Shown piece after piece: positions 36,913-45,288 of a DNA stretch of 64,000 bases. The stretch lies in NCBI GenBank assembly GCA_964568735.1, contig CAZMRF010000008.1, forward strand, positions 37,634-101,633, given 5' to 3'. A program made the translations under genes and the position numbers. The stretch comes from CAZMRF01 sp964568735. Lineage in GTDB: Bacteria > Acidobacteriota > Polarisedimenticolia > JACPZX01. How positions within the stretch are numbered: position 1 is the first letter of the stretch; every line of letters starts with the position of its first letter. The notes beneath the pieces are model-generated. The model was not told the origin of the DNA, ran no database searches, and saw nothing but the letters and a program-made list of their open reading frames with translations.

Positions 36913-37863
36913 ATGCCCCGCCTCCGGCGGTCCCTCCTCGGCGCTGCGGCAGCCTGCGTCGTCGCCTGCGCGGGGTCCTGGCTGGCGGGAGAGGTCAGCC
37001 CTCTGACCCTCTACCAGAAGACCGCGCGCGCGGCGCTCGTGGCCAGGGTCCGAGCCACCGACGACAGCACGCGACGCCCCACGCTCGAGGTCCTTCACGT
37101 ATTCAAGGGGGACTACACACGGCCCTACCTGACGATCGTGCCCTTCAGGCAGGACTACGCCAGCGAGAAGCCGTGGCTCCGCTCGGAAGTCTTCAGGGAA
37201 GGCCGGGAATACGTGCTCTTCCTGGATCCCTACCACGAGGAGGCGAAGGCGGGCGATTTTCCCGTCGAGACTCCGGAGGCAGCCCCTCCGGAGGAGAACT
37301 CGCTCTTCGTCGTGCTCAACGCCCATCTCGGCGTGCTCGACGTTCCAGCCGAGGGCGGCGAGGCCCTCACCGGCGCCCTGGAGAGATTCGCCTCGATTCT
37401 CGCGCTGCGCGAGTTCGATCTCCAGGCGCGCGCCTTCCGCGCCCTTCTGCGCGAACCCAACCCGTACCTGCTGGAAGCGGGTCTCGACGAGGTCGCACGC
37501 TTCCGCCTGGCCACGGAGGACGATCTGGATCCTCTGGAGGCCACGCTCGGATCCGTTCGGCCCTCGTTCCGGCGATCGGCCGCCGAGATCCTCGGCCAGA
37601 TCGGGGACGACGCCCGGCGGGCGGGAAGGAGGCTCTCCCGCCAGAGCGAGATCGTCGACAGGATCGCCGCGCGGGCCCTGACGGACGAGGCCGCCGAGGT
37701 GCGCGCCGAGTCGGCGAGGAGCCTCGGGCTCCTCGGTGGACCGGAGGCCGGGGCGCTCCTGCGCCGGATCAGCCGGCAGGATGCCGACCAGCAGGTCCGC
37801 TACAGCGCCGAGGTCGCCCTGGCGGAGATCGAAGGAGGCCTTCCGCCCCCGCGCCACCGGTGA
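36913..37863 (+). CDS. Secreted HEAT-repeat protein
   Basis: 316 residues. An Arg-rich n-region and hydrophobic core (RRSLLGAAAACVVACAGSWLAG) form a signal peptide; the Cys near residue 19 is not in a strong lipobox. Residues ~35-125 form a beta-rich domain with VLHVFKGDYTRPYLTIV and GREYVLFLDP, the pattern of secreted TIMP/netrin-like folds. From ~150 helical HEAT-like repeats follow: SFRRSAAEILGQIGDDARR, then VRAESARSLGLLGGPEAGALL and VRYSAEVALAEIEGG. Probably a periplasmic scaffold; partner unknown. Co-transcribed with the secreted protein upstream. Confidence 0.6.
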   Translation: MPRLRRSLLGAAAACVVACAGSWLAGEVSPLTLYQKTARAALVARVRATDDSTRRPTLEVLHVFKGDYTRPYLTIVPFRQDYASEKPWLRSEVFREGREYVLFLDPYHEEAKAGDFPVETPEAAPPEENSLFVVLNAHLGVLDVPAEGGEALTGALERFASILALREFDLQARAFRALLREPNPYLLEAGLDEVARFRLATEDDLDPLEATLGSVRPSFRRSAAEILGQIGDDARRAGRRLSRQSEIVDRIAARALTDEAAEVRAESARSLGLLGGPEAGALLRRISRQDADQQVRYSAEVALAEIEGGLPPPRHR

Positions 37864-37887
37864 CGCAGGAGCCGCTGCGATCCAGCC

Positions 37888-37915
37888 TTGACAGCCCGGC
37901 CGCCGGTGGTAACAT
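37888..37915 (+). promoter_or_regulatory. Putative promoter of glnA
   Basis: TTGACA (37888-37893), 16-base spacer, TAACAT (37910-37915), about 147 bases before glnA. The long leader could hold further control sites, but no -24/-12 (sigma54) promoter was found, although glnA is often sigma54-dependent. Confidence 0.5.
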
Positions 37916-38061
37916 CGCCGCCCATCGCGTCTGACTGCGTTTCCCTCCATTCCTGACGTCGTGACCAAATCGCCCGGCTGCCGGCTGGACTCCATCCCGA
38001 GCAGGGGAGAGTCCCTACCCGGCCATACCCTGGGCCGCCAGCGCCCGCGGAGAGAGCAGAG

Positions 38062-39474
38062 ATGAAGTCCGCCGAGGTCCTCAAGCTCATCAAGGACAAG
38101 AGCATCGCCATCGTGGACGTGAAGTTCATGGACCTGCCGGGCCTCTGGCAGCACTGCTCGTTTCCGTCCCACGAGCTGACCGAGGAGTCCTTCAGCGAGG
38201 GATTCGGCTTCGACGGGTCGAGCATCCGCGGCTGGCAGTCCATACACGAGAGCGACATGCTGGTCGTGCCCGATCCGGCCACCGCCTGCATCGATCCCTT
38301 CATGCCCGTCCCGAGCCTTCACATCGTGGGCAACATCGTGGATCCCACGACCAAGGCCAAGTACCACAGGGACCCCCGGTACATCGCGCAGAAGGCCGAG
38401 GCCTACCTCTTGAGTACGGGCATCGCCGATACGATCTATTTCGGCTCCGAGGCCGAGTTCTTCATCTTCGACGACATCCGCTTCGATCAGCGCGAGAACA
38501 TGGGCTTCTACTTCATCGACTCCGTGGAAGGCCGCTGGAACAGCGGCAAGGACGAGAAGCCCAATCTCGGGTACAAGCCGAGATTCAAGGAGGGGTACTT
38601 CCCCGTGCCTCCCACCGATGCGCACCATGACCTGCGCACGGAGATGGTGCTTCTCATGGAGCAGGTCGGGCTCACGGTCGAGGCTCACCATCACGAGGTC
38701 GCGACCGCCGGGCAGCAGGAGATCGACATTCGGTACACGACGCTCACGCGCGCGGCCGACAACCTGATGCTGTACAAGTACATCGTCAAGAACTGCGCGC
38801 GGCGGCACAACAAGACCGTCACCTTCATGCCGAAGCCCCTGTTCAACGACAACGGATCCGGGATGCACTGCCATCAGAGCCTCTGGCGGGGAGGACAGCC
38901 GCTCTTCGCCGGCAACGGCTACGCCGGGCTGAGCGAGATGTGCCTCCACTACATCGGGGGAATCCTGAAGCATGCCGCGGCGATCGTGGCCTTCGCGGCG
39001 CCCACGACGAATTCCTACAAGAGGCTTGTGCCCGGCTTCGAGGCGCCGGTGAACCTGGCCTACTCGCGCCGGAACCGCTCCGCGGCCGTGCGCATCCCGA
39101 TGTACTCCAACAACCCGAAGCAGAAGCGCCTCGAGTTCCGTCCCCCCGATCCCTCGTGCAATCCGTACCTGGCCTTCGCCGCGATGCTCCTGGCAGGACT
39201 CGACGGAATTCAGAACCGGATCGATCCGGGCCAGCCCCTCGACAAGGACATCTACGGGCTGACGCCGGAGGAGCTGCAGGGAGTCCCGACGCTCCCGGGC
39301 AGCCTCGATGAGTCGCTCGCCGCCCTCGAGAAGGACCACGAGTTCCTGCTCAAGGGGGAGGTCTTCACCGAGGACGTCATCCGCACCTGGGTGAACTACA
39401 AGCGCCGGCACGAGATCGACCCGATCCGGATGCGCCCCCACCCCTACGAATTCGCCCTCTACTACGACATCTGA
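38062..39474 (+). CDS. glnA: Glutamine synthetase, type I
   Basis: Makes glutamine from glutamate, ammonia and ATP. 470 residues, standard GSI length. The beta-grasp GFGFDGSSIRGWQSI, the metal/ATP sites GSEAEFFIFDD and VEAHHHEVATAGQQEIDIRY, the glutamate loop NDNGSGMHCHQSLW and RNRSAAVRIP are intact. The adenylylation tyrosine is Tyr398 (DKDIYGLTPEE, codon 39253). The adenylyltransferase gene glnE follows within 30 bases, so activity is likely set by adenylylation. No glnB/glnK is in the window. Confidence 0.98.
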   Translation: MKSAEVLKLIKDKSIAIVDVKFMDLPGLWQHCSFPSHELTEESFSEGFGFDGSSIRGWQSIHESDMLVVPDPATACIDPFMPVPSLHIVGNIVDPTTKAKYHRDPRYIAQKAEAYLLSTGIADTIYFGSEAEFFIFDDIRFDQRENMGFYFIDSVEGRWNSGKDEKPNLGYKPRFKEGYFPVPPTDAHHDLRTEMVLLMEQVGLTVEAHHHEVATAGQQEIDIRYTTLTRAADNLMLYKYIVKNCARRHNKTVTFMPKPLFNDNGSGMHCHQSLWRGGQPLFAGNGYAGLSEMCLHYIGGILKHAAAIVAFAAPTTNSYKRLVPGFEAPVNLAYSRRNRSAAVRIPMYSNNPKQKRLEFRPPDPSCNPYLAFAAMLLAGLDGIQNRIDPGQPLDKDIYGLTPEELQGVPTLPGSLDESLAALEKDHEFLLKGEVFTEDVIRTWVNYKRRHEIDPIRMRPHPYEFALYYDI

Positions 39475-39500
39475 GGGCGGGGGAGGAGCGTTCCGGCGCG

Positions 39501-42500
39501 GTGGCGGCCAGCGGCATAGGAGAGCAGCCGGATTCGCATGACCTGCTCGGGCGCTGCTCCGGCGCCTTCCCGGATCCCACTCGAGCAGCGGCGGAGATCA
39601 CACGGCTCGCGCGGGGCGCCTCACCCAGGGCGCTCAAGCTCGCCACACTCCTCTCCACGGTCCCCGATCCCGAAGGAGCCCTGGGCAGCCTCGGGAGGCT
39701 TTCCGAAGCGGGCAGGCTGCCGGAACGAGACGAAGCCCTACGCGCGCTGATCCTGCTCGCGGGCCACAGCGCGTGGCTTGCCGAAGTCATCCAGGTCGAT
39801 GGCAGGGCGCTGGAGGCCGCGATCGAGGCGCGCCGCCAGCCGGTGCCGGCAGCCGATGGCGTGCGGGAGGCCCTCCGGCGCTCCCTGCGAACCTCGAGCC
39901 CGGGTGGCTTCTGGCGATCCCTCCGCTCCTTCAAGGAGCGCCAGATCGCGGCCATCGCGCTGAGGGACTTCCACCGCGAGTGGCCGATGACCGAGGTCGT
40001 CGAGCAGCTCTCGTTCCTGGCCGACGCGATTGTCGCGGAAGCCCTCGGCCGGGCGCTCTCGGAGGCGATGGCGGAGTTCGGCGCCCCGCTGGGGTACGAC
40101 GCTTCCGGCAGGCGGAAGAAGGCCACGGCCACCGTGATGGCCCTCGGGAAGCTGGGCGGGCTGGAGCTGAACTACTCCTCGGACGTCGATCTGCTCTTCC
40201 TCTACTCGCACGACGGAGAGACGCGGGGGGCCGGAAGCGACCCGGCCACCGTCATCACCAACAAGGAGTTCTTCACCCGCGTCGCCGAGATCCTGACGCG
40301 CGGTCTGTCGGCTCCCGAAGGGGGCGGATGGATCCTCCGGGTCGACTGGGGACTGAGGCCGGGAGGCAAGGACGGCGACCTGGCGCTGCCGCTCCACGCG
40401 ACCGTCGCCTACTACCGCACCTGGGCCCGCCCGTGGGAGAGGCAGGCCTTGATCAAGGCCCGCACGGCGGCGGGAGATGGGAGGCTCGGGCGCAGGTTCA
40501 TCTCCCAGATCCAGGAGCTCGTCTACCCGCGCGCTCCGGAGGCGGACGCGACCGACGCCATCCGGGTCATGAAGGACAGGATCGACGCCTCGCTGGCGGG
40601 GAGCGGCAGGACGGGCTTCGATCTGAAGCTCGGGCGGGGCGGCATCCGAGAGATCGAGTTCCACGTGCAGGGCCTTCAGATCCTGCATGCCGGCCCCGAT
40701 CCCTGGCTGAGGGATCCGAACTCGCAGCGGGCGCTCCACCGCCTCGCGGAGCGAGGGCACCTCTCCCGCGCCGAGCACGCGACGCTCACCGCCGCCTACC
40801 AGTTCCTCAGGGAGGCCGAGCACCGGATCCAGATCCGGCAGAACCTCCAGCGCTCGACGCTACCCTCCGATGAGCGCGAGCTCGTGATCCTAGCGCGGGC
40901 CATGTCATACGCAGACTTGGCCCCCGGAAGGGCGGCCGAGATGTTCCTCGCCGATCTCGACCGCCACCGCGGCGAGGTCCGCCAGCTCTACGACGCCTTC
41001 ATCGCCTCGCAGTCGCAGAAGCGTCTGGAGCGGCCCATCGCCCCCGACCTCTTCCTCGATCCAATGAGCGATTCGGAGATGATGGAGATCCTCTCGGGGG
41101 CGGGCTGCTCCGACCCGGGCGCGCTCGTCGTGGTCATCCGGAGGGCCCGGCGGCACCTGACCGCGCCTTCCGTGCCCGTCGAGAACCGGCGAGCCTTCCG
41201 CCAGGTGACCCCGGTGATCTTGCGCGGGATCACGTCCGTGGCCAGCGCGCCACGTTCCCTCCGGAACCTCGAGAGGCTCCTCGAGAGCCTCGCCGTGGAT
41301 CCCGCGGGCATGATGGCCTTCCTCGAGCGGCCCGAGCGGTTCGCACCGATCCTGCGCCTCTTCGGAGGGAGCCAGCCGCTCTCCGACCTCCTGATCCACC
41401 GGCCCGCGCTGATGCTCGATCCCGCCTTCGATCGCGCCCTGGCCTCCGACCGGACCCTGACGGCGCACGTCGCCGCCGTGCGCGCGCGAGTCAGATCGGG
41501 GGGCTCCTTCGCCGGCAACCTCGCGGCGCTGCGCCACTACCAGCAGGAGGAGCTCCTGCTCATCGGGTTGAAAGATCTCAGCCGCCAGATGAACATCCGC
41601 GCCGTGCGGCGCGCCCTCACGGACCTCGCCGAGGCCTGCGTCCGCGGGGCCTACGCGGCCGCCGTCTCGGGGATGCGCTTCGAGGGCAGGCCGGTCCCGA
41701 GGCACGTTTCCGTCCTGGGCCTGGGGCGTCTCGGGTACCGCGAGATGGACTACGGTTCCGACCTCGATCTCGTCTTCCTCTATCACGCCGCGGGCGCCGA
41801 TGCCGCGACGCACGCGGCGGCATGCGATCTGGCGACGCGGGTGGTGGAGGCGCTCGACACCATCACGCGCGAGGGTCCCCTGTACGCCGTGGACACTCGA
41901 CTCCGCCCCTTCGGAGCCGAGGGCGAGATGGCCCAGACCTCGGCCTCCCTCCTCGACTACCTGAGGGAGCAGGCGGGCGTCTGGGAGATGCAGGCGTACC
42001 TGAAGGCCCGCTGCGTCGCCGGAGACCTCCGCGCGGGTGAGCGCGCCGTCCGCAGGGCGGAGCAGGCGATCCTCGAGCGTGCGTCCAGGGAGGATCCGGG
42101 AGCCGCCATCCGCGCCATGCGGGAGCGGCTGAGAGCGGCCTCGGAACATCCCGACGAGGACCTCAAGAGCGGGATCGGGGGAACCTACGCCATCCAGTTC
42201 ACGCTCCAGTACCTCCAGCTGCGGCACCACGTTCCTTCCCCGCCCGCGAGAAACACGCTCAGGCTCATGCGCACGATGCGCGATCTCGACCTCATCGGCG
42301 AGAAGAGCTACACGTTGCTCTTCAAGGCGGAGAGGTTCCTCCGCCGCCTCGAGCACCAGCTCAGGCTGATCCACGGACGGTCTGTGACGCGGATCCCGGA
42401 GAACCGGGACCTCCTCGCGGAGGTCGCAGCCGGCCTCGGCTACGACGGGCCTCCCGAGGAAGCCGTGGAGTCGCTCGGCAGGGACCTGAGAGCCAACCGC

Positions 42501-42563
42501 GCGGCGGCCGAGGAGGCCTTCGAGCGCGTCATTTCACCCGGGGCGGCCGGCGGACGCCATTGA
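39501..42563 (+). CDS. glnE: Bifunctional glutamine synthetase adenylyltransferase/deadenylylase
   Basis: Adds and removes AMP on the GlnA tyrosine under nitrogen control. 1020 residues, close to E. coli GlnE (946). Both nucleotidyltransferase domains carry their metal-binding acidic motifs: KLGGLELNYSSDVDLLFLYS in the N-terminal half and LGRLGYREMDYGSDLDLVFLY in the C-terminal half. PII-UTase-type helical repeats link them. GTG start 39501. Directly downstream of its substrate glnA. The next promoter overlaps its stop. Confidence 0.96.
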   Translation: MAASGIGEQPDSHDLLGRCSGAFPDPTRAAAEITRLARGASPRALKLATLLSTVPDPEGALGSLGRLSEAGRLPERDEALRALILLAGHSAWLAEVIQVDGRALEAAIEARRQPVPAADGVREALRRSLRTSSPGGFWRSLRSFKERQIAAIALRDFHREWPMTEVVEQLSFLADAIVAEALGRALSEAMAEFGAPLGYDASGRRKKATATVMALGKLGGLELNYSSDVDLLFLYSHDGETRGAGSDPATVITNKEFFTRVAEILTRGLSAPEGGGWILRVDWGLRPGGKDGDLALPLHATVAYYRTWARPWERQALIKARTAAGDGRLGRRFISQIQELVYPRAPEADATDAIRVMKDRIDASLAGSGRTGFDLKLGRGGIREIEFHVQGLQILHAGPDPWLRDPNSQRALHRLAERGHLSRAEHATLTAAYQFLREAEHRIQIRQNLQRSTLPSDERELVILARAMSYADLAPGRAAEMFLADLDRHRGEVRQLYDAFIASQSQKRLERPIAPDLFLDPMSDSEMMEILSGAGCSDPGALVVVIRRARRHLTAPSVPVENRRAFRQVTPVILRGITSVASAPRSLRNLERLLESLAVDPAGMMAFLERPERFAPILRLFGGSQPLSDLLIHRPALMLDPAFDRALASDRTLTAHVAAVRARVRSGGSFAGNLAALRHYQQEELLLIGLKDLSRQMNIRAVRRALTDLAEACVRGAYAAAVSGMRFEGRPVPRHVSVLGLGRLGYREMDYGSDLDLVFLYHAAGADAATHAAACDLATRVVEALDTITREGPLYAVDTRLRPFGAEGEMAQTSASLLDYLREQAGVWEMQAYLKARCVAGDLRAGERAVRRAEQAILERASREDPGAAIRAMRERLRAASEHPDEDLKSGIGGTYAIQFTLQYLQLRHHVPSPPARNTLRLMRTMRDLDLIGEKSYTLLFKAERFLRRLEHQLRLIHGRSVTRIPENRDLLAEVAAGLGYDGPPEEAVESLGRDLRANRAAAEEAFERVISPGAAGGRH

Positions 42564-42589
42564 CACTCGCTTCGAGCGGGTCCTATCAT
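42560..42589 (+). promoter_or_regulatory. Putative promoter of the cNMP-FHA gene
   Basis: TTGACA (42560-42565) contains the glnE stop TGA (42561-42563); after an 18-base spacer comes TATCAT (42584-42589). 40 bases before the ATG. Confidence 0.5.
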
Positions 42590-42629
42590 CGGCCTCCATC
42601 GGCGTGATCCCCGCGCCGTCCCTCCGCGC

Positions 42630-43466
42630 ATGGCCAACCCCTTCAAGGACTACATCGTCAAGCTGAGAGCCGGTGACCTGGTTTTCAAGGCCGGCGACCC
42701 GGGGACGGAGATGTACATCGTCCAGTCGGGAACGGTCGAAGTCTTCTCGGAAGGCCCGCGGGGCTCCACCGTCCTCGCCGTGATGGAGAAGGGCGACTTC
42801 TTCGGGGAGATGGCGCTCCTCGACGGCGCGCCTCACATGGCCTCCGCCCGGGCCGTCGAGGATGTCGAGCTCATCGAGATCAACAGCACTCTCTTCGACC
42901 GGATGATCAAGGCGAACACCGAGATCGCCGTGCGAATGCTCAGGAAGCTCTCCATCCGGCTGCGTGAGGCCAACAAGGCTCTCGACGGAGCGCTCGCAGC
43001 CGGCGACCGCGAGGCCCCCCCCCTCCCCGAAGCACCCGCCGCCGCCATCCCGGCGGACGCCGCTCGCACGAAGGCGGAGCCGGCGTCCCCCTCGCATGGG
43101 GCTCTCAGGGCACCGGACATGGCCTCCCTCGAGGGCTGCCATGCCTTCTTCCACGCGGAGGAAGGACAGGAGACATTTCCCATCCGGACCGACAAGGCCG
43201 TCCTGGGCCGGTTCGATCCCGTGACCGGGCTCAAGCCGGAGGTCGATCTCTCCAGCGCCGACATCAACCGTTCGGTCTCACGCCAGCACGCCCGGCTCAC
43301 GCAGGAGGGCGGGGTCTACTACCTCTGCGAGGAGCCCGGCGCCCTCAACGGCACGTTCATCAACGGCAGGAAGCTCATCACGGGGAAGCCCACCCGCATC
43401 CGAGACGGCGACGCCGTCACGCTCGGAATGGTCAAGATGACCTTCCGGGAAGCGGGGAAGAGTTGA
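42630..43466 (+). CDS. Cyclic nucleotide-binding and FHA domain protein
   Basis: 278 residues. Residues ~8-115 form a cNMP-binding (CRP-like) domain: VFKAGDPGTEMYIVQSGTVEV, GDFFGEMALLDGAPHMASARA, and the closing helix. An Ala/Pro linker (~125-165) leads to an FHA domain (~180-270): VLGRFDPVTG, SRQHARLT and NGTFINGRKL, which bind phosphothreonine. There is no DNA-binding or catalytic domain. Such a protein would connect a second-messenger signal to a Ser/Thr-kinase network; neither kinase nor cyclase is nearby. The Arg/Ser of the canonical phosphate-binding cassette is replaced (GAPHMASARA), so ligand binding may differ. Confidence 0.82.
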   Translation: MANPFKDYIVKLRAGDLVFKAGDPGTEMYIVQSGTVEVFSEGPRGSTVLAVMEKGDFFGEMALLDGAPHMASARAVEDVELIEINSTLFDRMIKANTEIAVRMLRKLSIRLREANKALDGALAAGDREAPPLPEAPAAAIPADAARTKAEPASPSHGALRAPDMASLEGCHAFFHAEEGQETFPIRTDKAVLGRFDPVTGLKPEVDLSSADINRSVSRQHARLTQEGGVYYLCEEPGALNGTFINGRKLITGKPTRIRDGDAVTLGMVKMTFREAGKS

Positions 43467-43535
43467 CGCGGCTCCCCGCGCGCCCGGTGGCCTTCGGGAA
43501 GCTGGAGGCGGCCCGGGCCGCCATCGGGCTCAGCC

Positions 43536-44324
43536 ATGCAGGTTGAAGGCGATAGTCCCAGCGTGAAGCTTCCCTCCTTCGAGGGCCCGCTCGACCTGCT
43601 CATTCACCTGATCCGGATCAACGAGGTCGACATCTACGATATCCCGATCGTCGAGATCACGCGGCAGTTCGACTCCCACCTCCAGCTCATGCGCGAGCTG
43701 GATCTCGGCGTTGCCGGCGAATACCTCGTGATGGCGGCAACTCTCGTTCAAATCAAGTCGCGGATGCTGCTGCCGGCCGCGCCGGGCGCCGAGGAGGCCG
43801 GGGAGGATCCCAGGGCCGATCTCGTCCGCCAGCTCATCGAGCACGAGAAGCTGCGAGCGGCGGCCGAGAACCTGCGCGACCTCGCCGAGGCCAGGGAGGA
43901 CGTCTACCTCCGCCCCGGCGATCCGCTGGGCCCCTTTGAAGGCGAGTCCTGGATCACCGTCTCTCTCTTCGATCTCGTCTCCGCGCTCAAGAGCACCCTC
44001 GACCGCCTCGAGGCCGGGCGGACCGTGGCGGTCACGCGGGAGGAGTTCTCCATCGAGGACAAGATCGACTGGATCCTGGAAACCCTCGCGCACCTCGGCG
44101 CGAGGCAGTTCGGCGAGCTGCTGGCGGCCTTCCCGTCGCGAGGAGAGAAGATCGTGACTTTCCTGGCGCTGCTCGAGCTGATCCGGCAGCGGAGGATCAT
44201 GGCCGCCCAGAGAGAGCCGGGTGCGGAGATCTATCTCATGGGGCGATCCGAGCCCGCCGACGGCCCGATGGCTCCGGCCGCGCTGGGAACCGGGGACGAT
44301 GTGGAGGAGAGCCGGGATGCCTGA
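43536..44324 (+). CDS. scpA: Segregation and condensation protein A
   Basis: Kleisin subunit of the SMC condensin that compacts and segregates the chromosome. 262 residues. Begins KLPSFEGPLDLLIHLIRINEVDIYDIPI, the ScpA signature, and has the membrane-less VAGEYLVMAATLVQIKSRMLLP motif and a C-terminal winged helix (~195-245). Overlaps scpB by 8 bases. smc itself is elsewhere. Confidence 0.95.
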   Translation: MQVEGDSPSVKLPSFEGPLDLLIHLIRINEVDIYDIPIVEITRQFDSHLQLMRELDLGVAGEYLVMAATLVQIKSRMLLPAAPGAEEAGEDPRADLVRQLIEHEKLRAAAENLRDLAEAREDVYLRPGDPLGPFEGESWITVSLFDLVSALKSTLDRLEAGRTVAVTREEFSIEDKIDWILETLAHLGARQFGELLAAFPSRGEKIVTFLALLELIRQRRIMAAQREPGAEIYLMGRSEPADGPMAPAALGTGDDVEESRDA

Positions 44325-44940
44325 GCAGGAAGGGGAGCGTCGAGTACCAGGTGAAACCACGATGAGGGCGATCCTCGAGGCCCTGCTCTATGCCACACCG
44401 GACCCCGTGACAATCGAGGAGCTGAAGGAAGCCTTCGGCGCGGAGCGGGCGGCGGAGGTGGACGCGGCGCTCGCGGCCCTGGCGGAGGACTACCGGCGGC
44501 CCGATGGCGGGCTTCGAGTCGAGAGGGTAGCGGGCGGCTACCGGATCACGACCCGGCCGGAGCTGGCCGATATCCTGCGCGAGTTCGTCCGCCGGCGCAA
44601 CCGCTCACGCCTCTCGAGAGCCGCTCTCGAGACGCTCGCCGTCGTCGCCTACCGCCAGCCCGTGACGGCCCCGGAGATCGAGGCGGTCCGCGGAGTCTGC
44701 CCCTCGGCCATCCTCCGATCCCTGCTCGAGAAACGGCTCATCCGGATCTGCGGGCGCAAGAAGGTCGTCGGCAACCCCTTTCTCTACGAGACCACCGGCG
44801 AGTTCCTCGAGCATTTTGGGCTGAACTCCGTCGAGGATCTCCCCTCGCTCGAGGAGTTCTCTGCCGTCCTCGACGAGATCCAGCCGGCCGGCCCGGGGAC
44901 GGAGGACAGGGGAGCCGCCGAGGGCGAGAGCAGCCCCTGA
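44317..44940 (+). CDS. scpB: Segregation and condensation protein B
   Basis: Partner of ScpA and SMC. 207 residues. Two winged-helix domains: IRAILEALLYATPDPVT-type start (MRAILEALLYATPDPVTIEE) and LSRAALETLAVVAYRQPVTAPEIEAVRGV with the SPSAI-like VCPSAILRSLLEKRLI. The KVVGNPFLYETTGEFLEHFGLNS end is diagnostic. ATG 44317 is chosen inside the scpA end, indicating translational coupling. A variable acidic tail follows. Confidence 0.95.
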   Translation: MPEQEGERRVPGETTMRAILEALLYATPDPVTIEELKEAFGAERAAEVDAALAALAEDYRRPDGGLRVERVAGGYRITTRPELADILREFVRRRNRSRLSRAALETLAVVAYRQPVTAPEIEAVRGVCPSAILRSLLEKRLIRICGRKKVVGNPFLYETTGEFLEHFGLNSVEDLPSLEEFSAVLDEIQPAGPGTEDRGAAEGESSP

Positions 44941-45099
44941 TCACCTGGTGGCCGCACAACCATCCCTCCCGTCCGCGTGTCCCTAGATCCGCGAGGCCGG
45001 AAGCGACGGGTGCCTCGCTAGGAGCCCCGGTACCCGCCGGGTGCGGCTGAAGGGCGAATCGAGTGTCAACCACAGCACGTCCACGCATATCCCCTGTCG

Positions 45100-45128
45100 T
45101 TGACTCCCTTTGAAGCACTGTGTTACGG
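45100..45128 (+). promoter_or_regulatory. Putative promoter of the beta-barrel gene
   Basis: TTGACT (45100-45105), 17-base spacer, TTACGG (45123-45128). The -10 is weak; transcription would start about 155 bases before the coding start. Confidence 0.4.
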
Positions 45129-45201
45129 TGCCGCGCCTCTCATCCAAGGCCCTGAGAACAGCCCGATCCCTCGCGGGGACAGCCTCGAAGGGGCGCCGCC
45201 C

Positions 45202-45211
45202 GGGGGGGGGG
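45202..45211 (+). repeat. 10-G homopolymer in the 5' leader
   Basis: Ten consecutive Gs about 80 bases before the start codon of the beta-barrel gene. Confidence 0.9.
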
Positions 45212-45288
45212 TACGGCCGCGCCTCCCGGACCCGCCCGGAGGCAGCAGGGGAGCGCTCCCGGGGGGGAGCCGGCAAGGAGCAGACCCA

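Larger units (their letters stand above)
44941..45288 (+). other. Intergenic leader with G-tracts before the beta-barrel gene
   Basis: About 350 bases without a gene. It holds a promoter-like TTGACT...TTACGG (45100-45128), a 10-G run (45202-45211) and a 7-G run (45261-45267). The long G/C-rich 5' leader could fold, but no riboswitch class is recognised. Confidence 0.6.

Noticed and set aside
36601..39441. 946-residue minus-strand open frame opposite glnA and the secreted genes
   Set aside because: Antisense shadow of glnA; low-complexity acidic composition.
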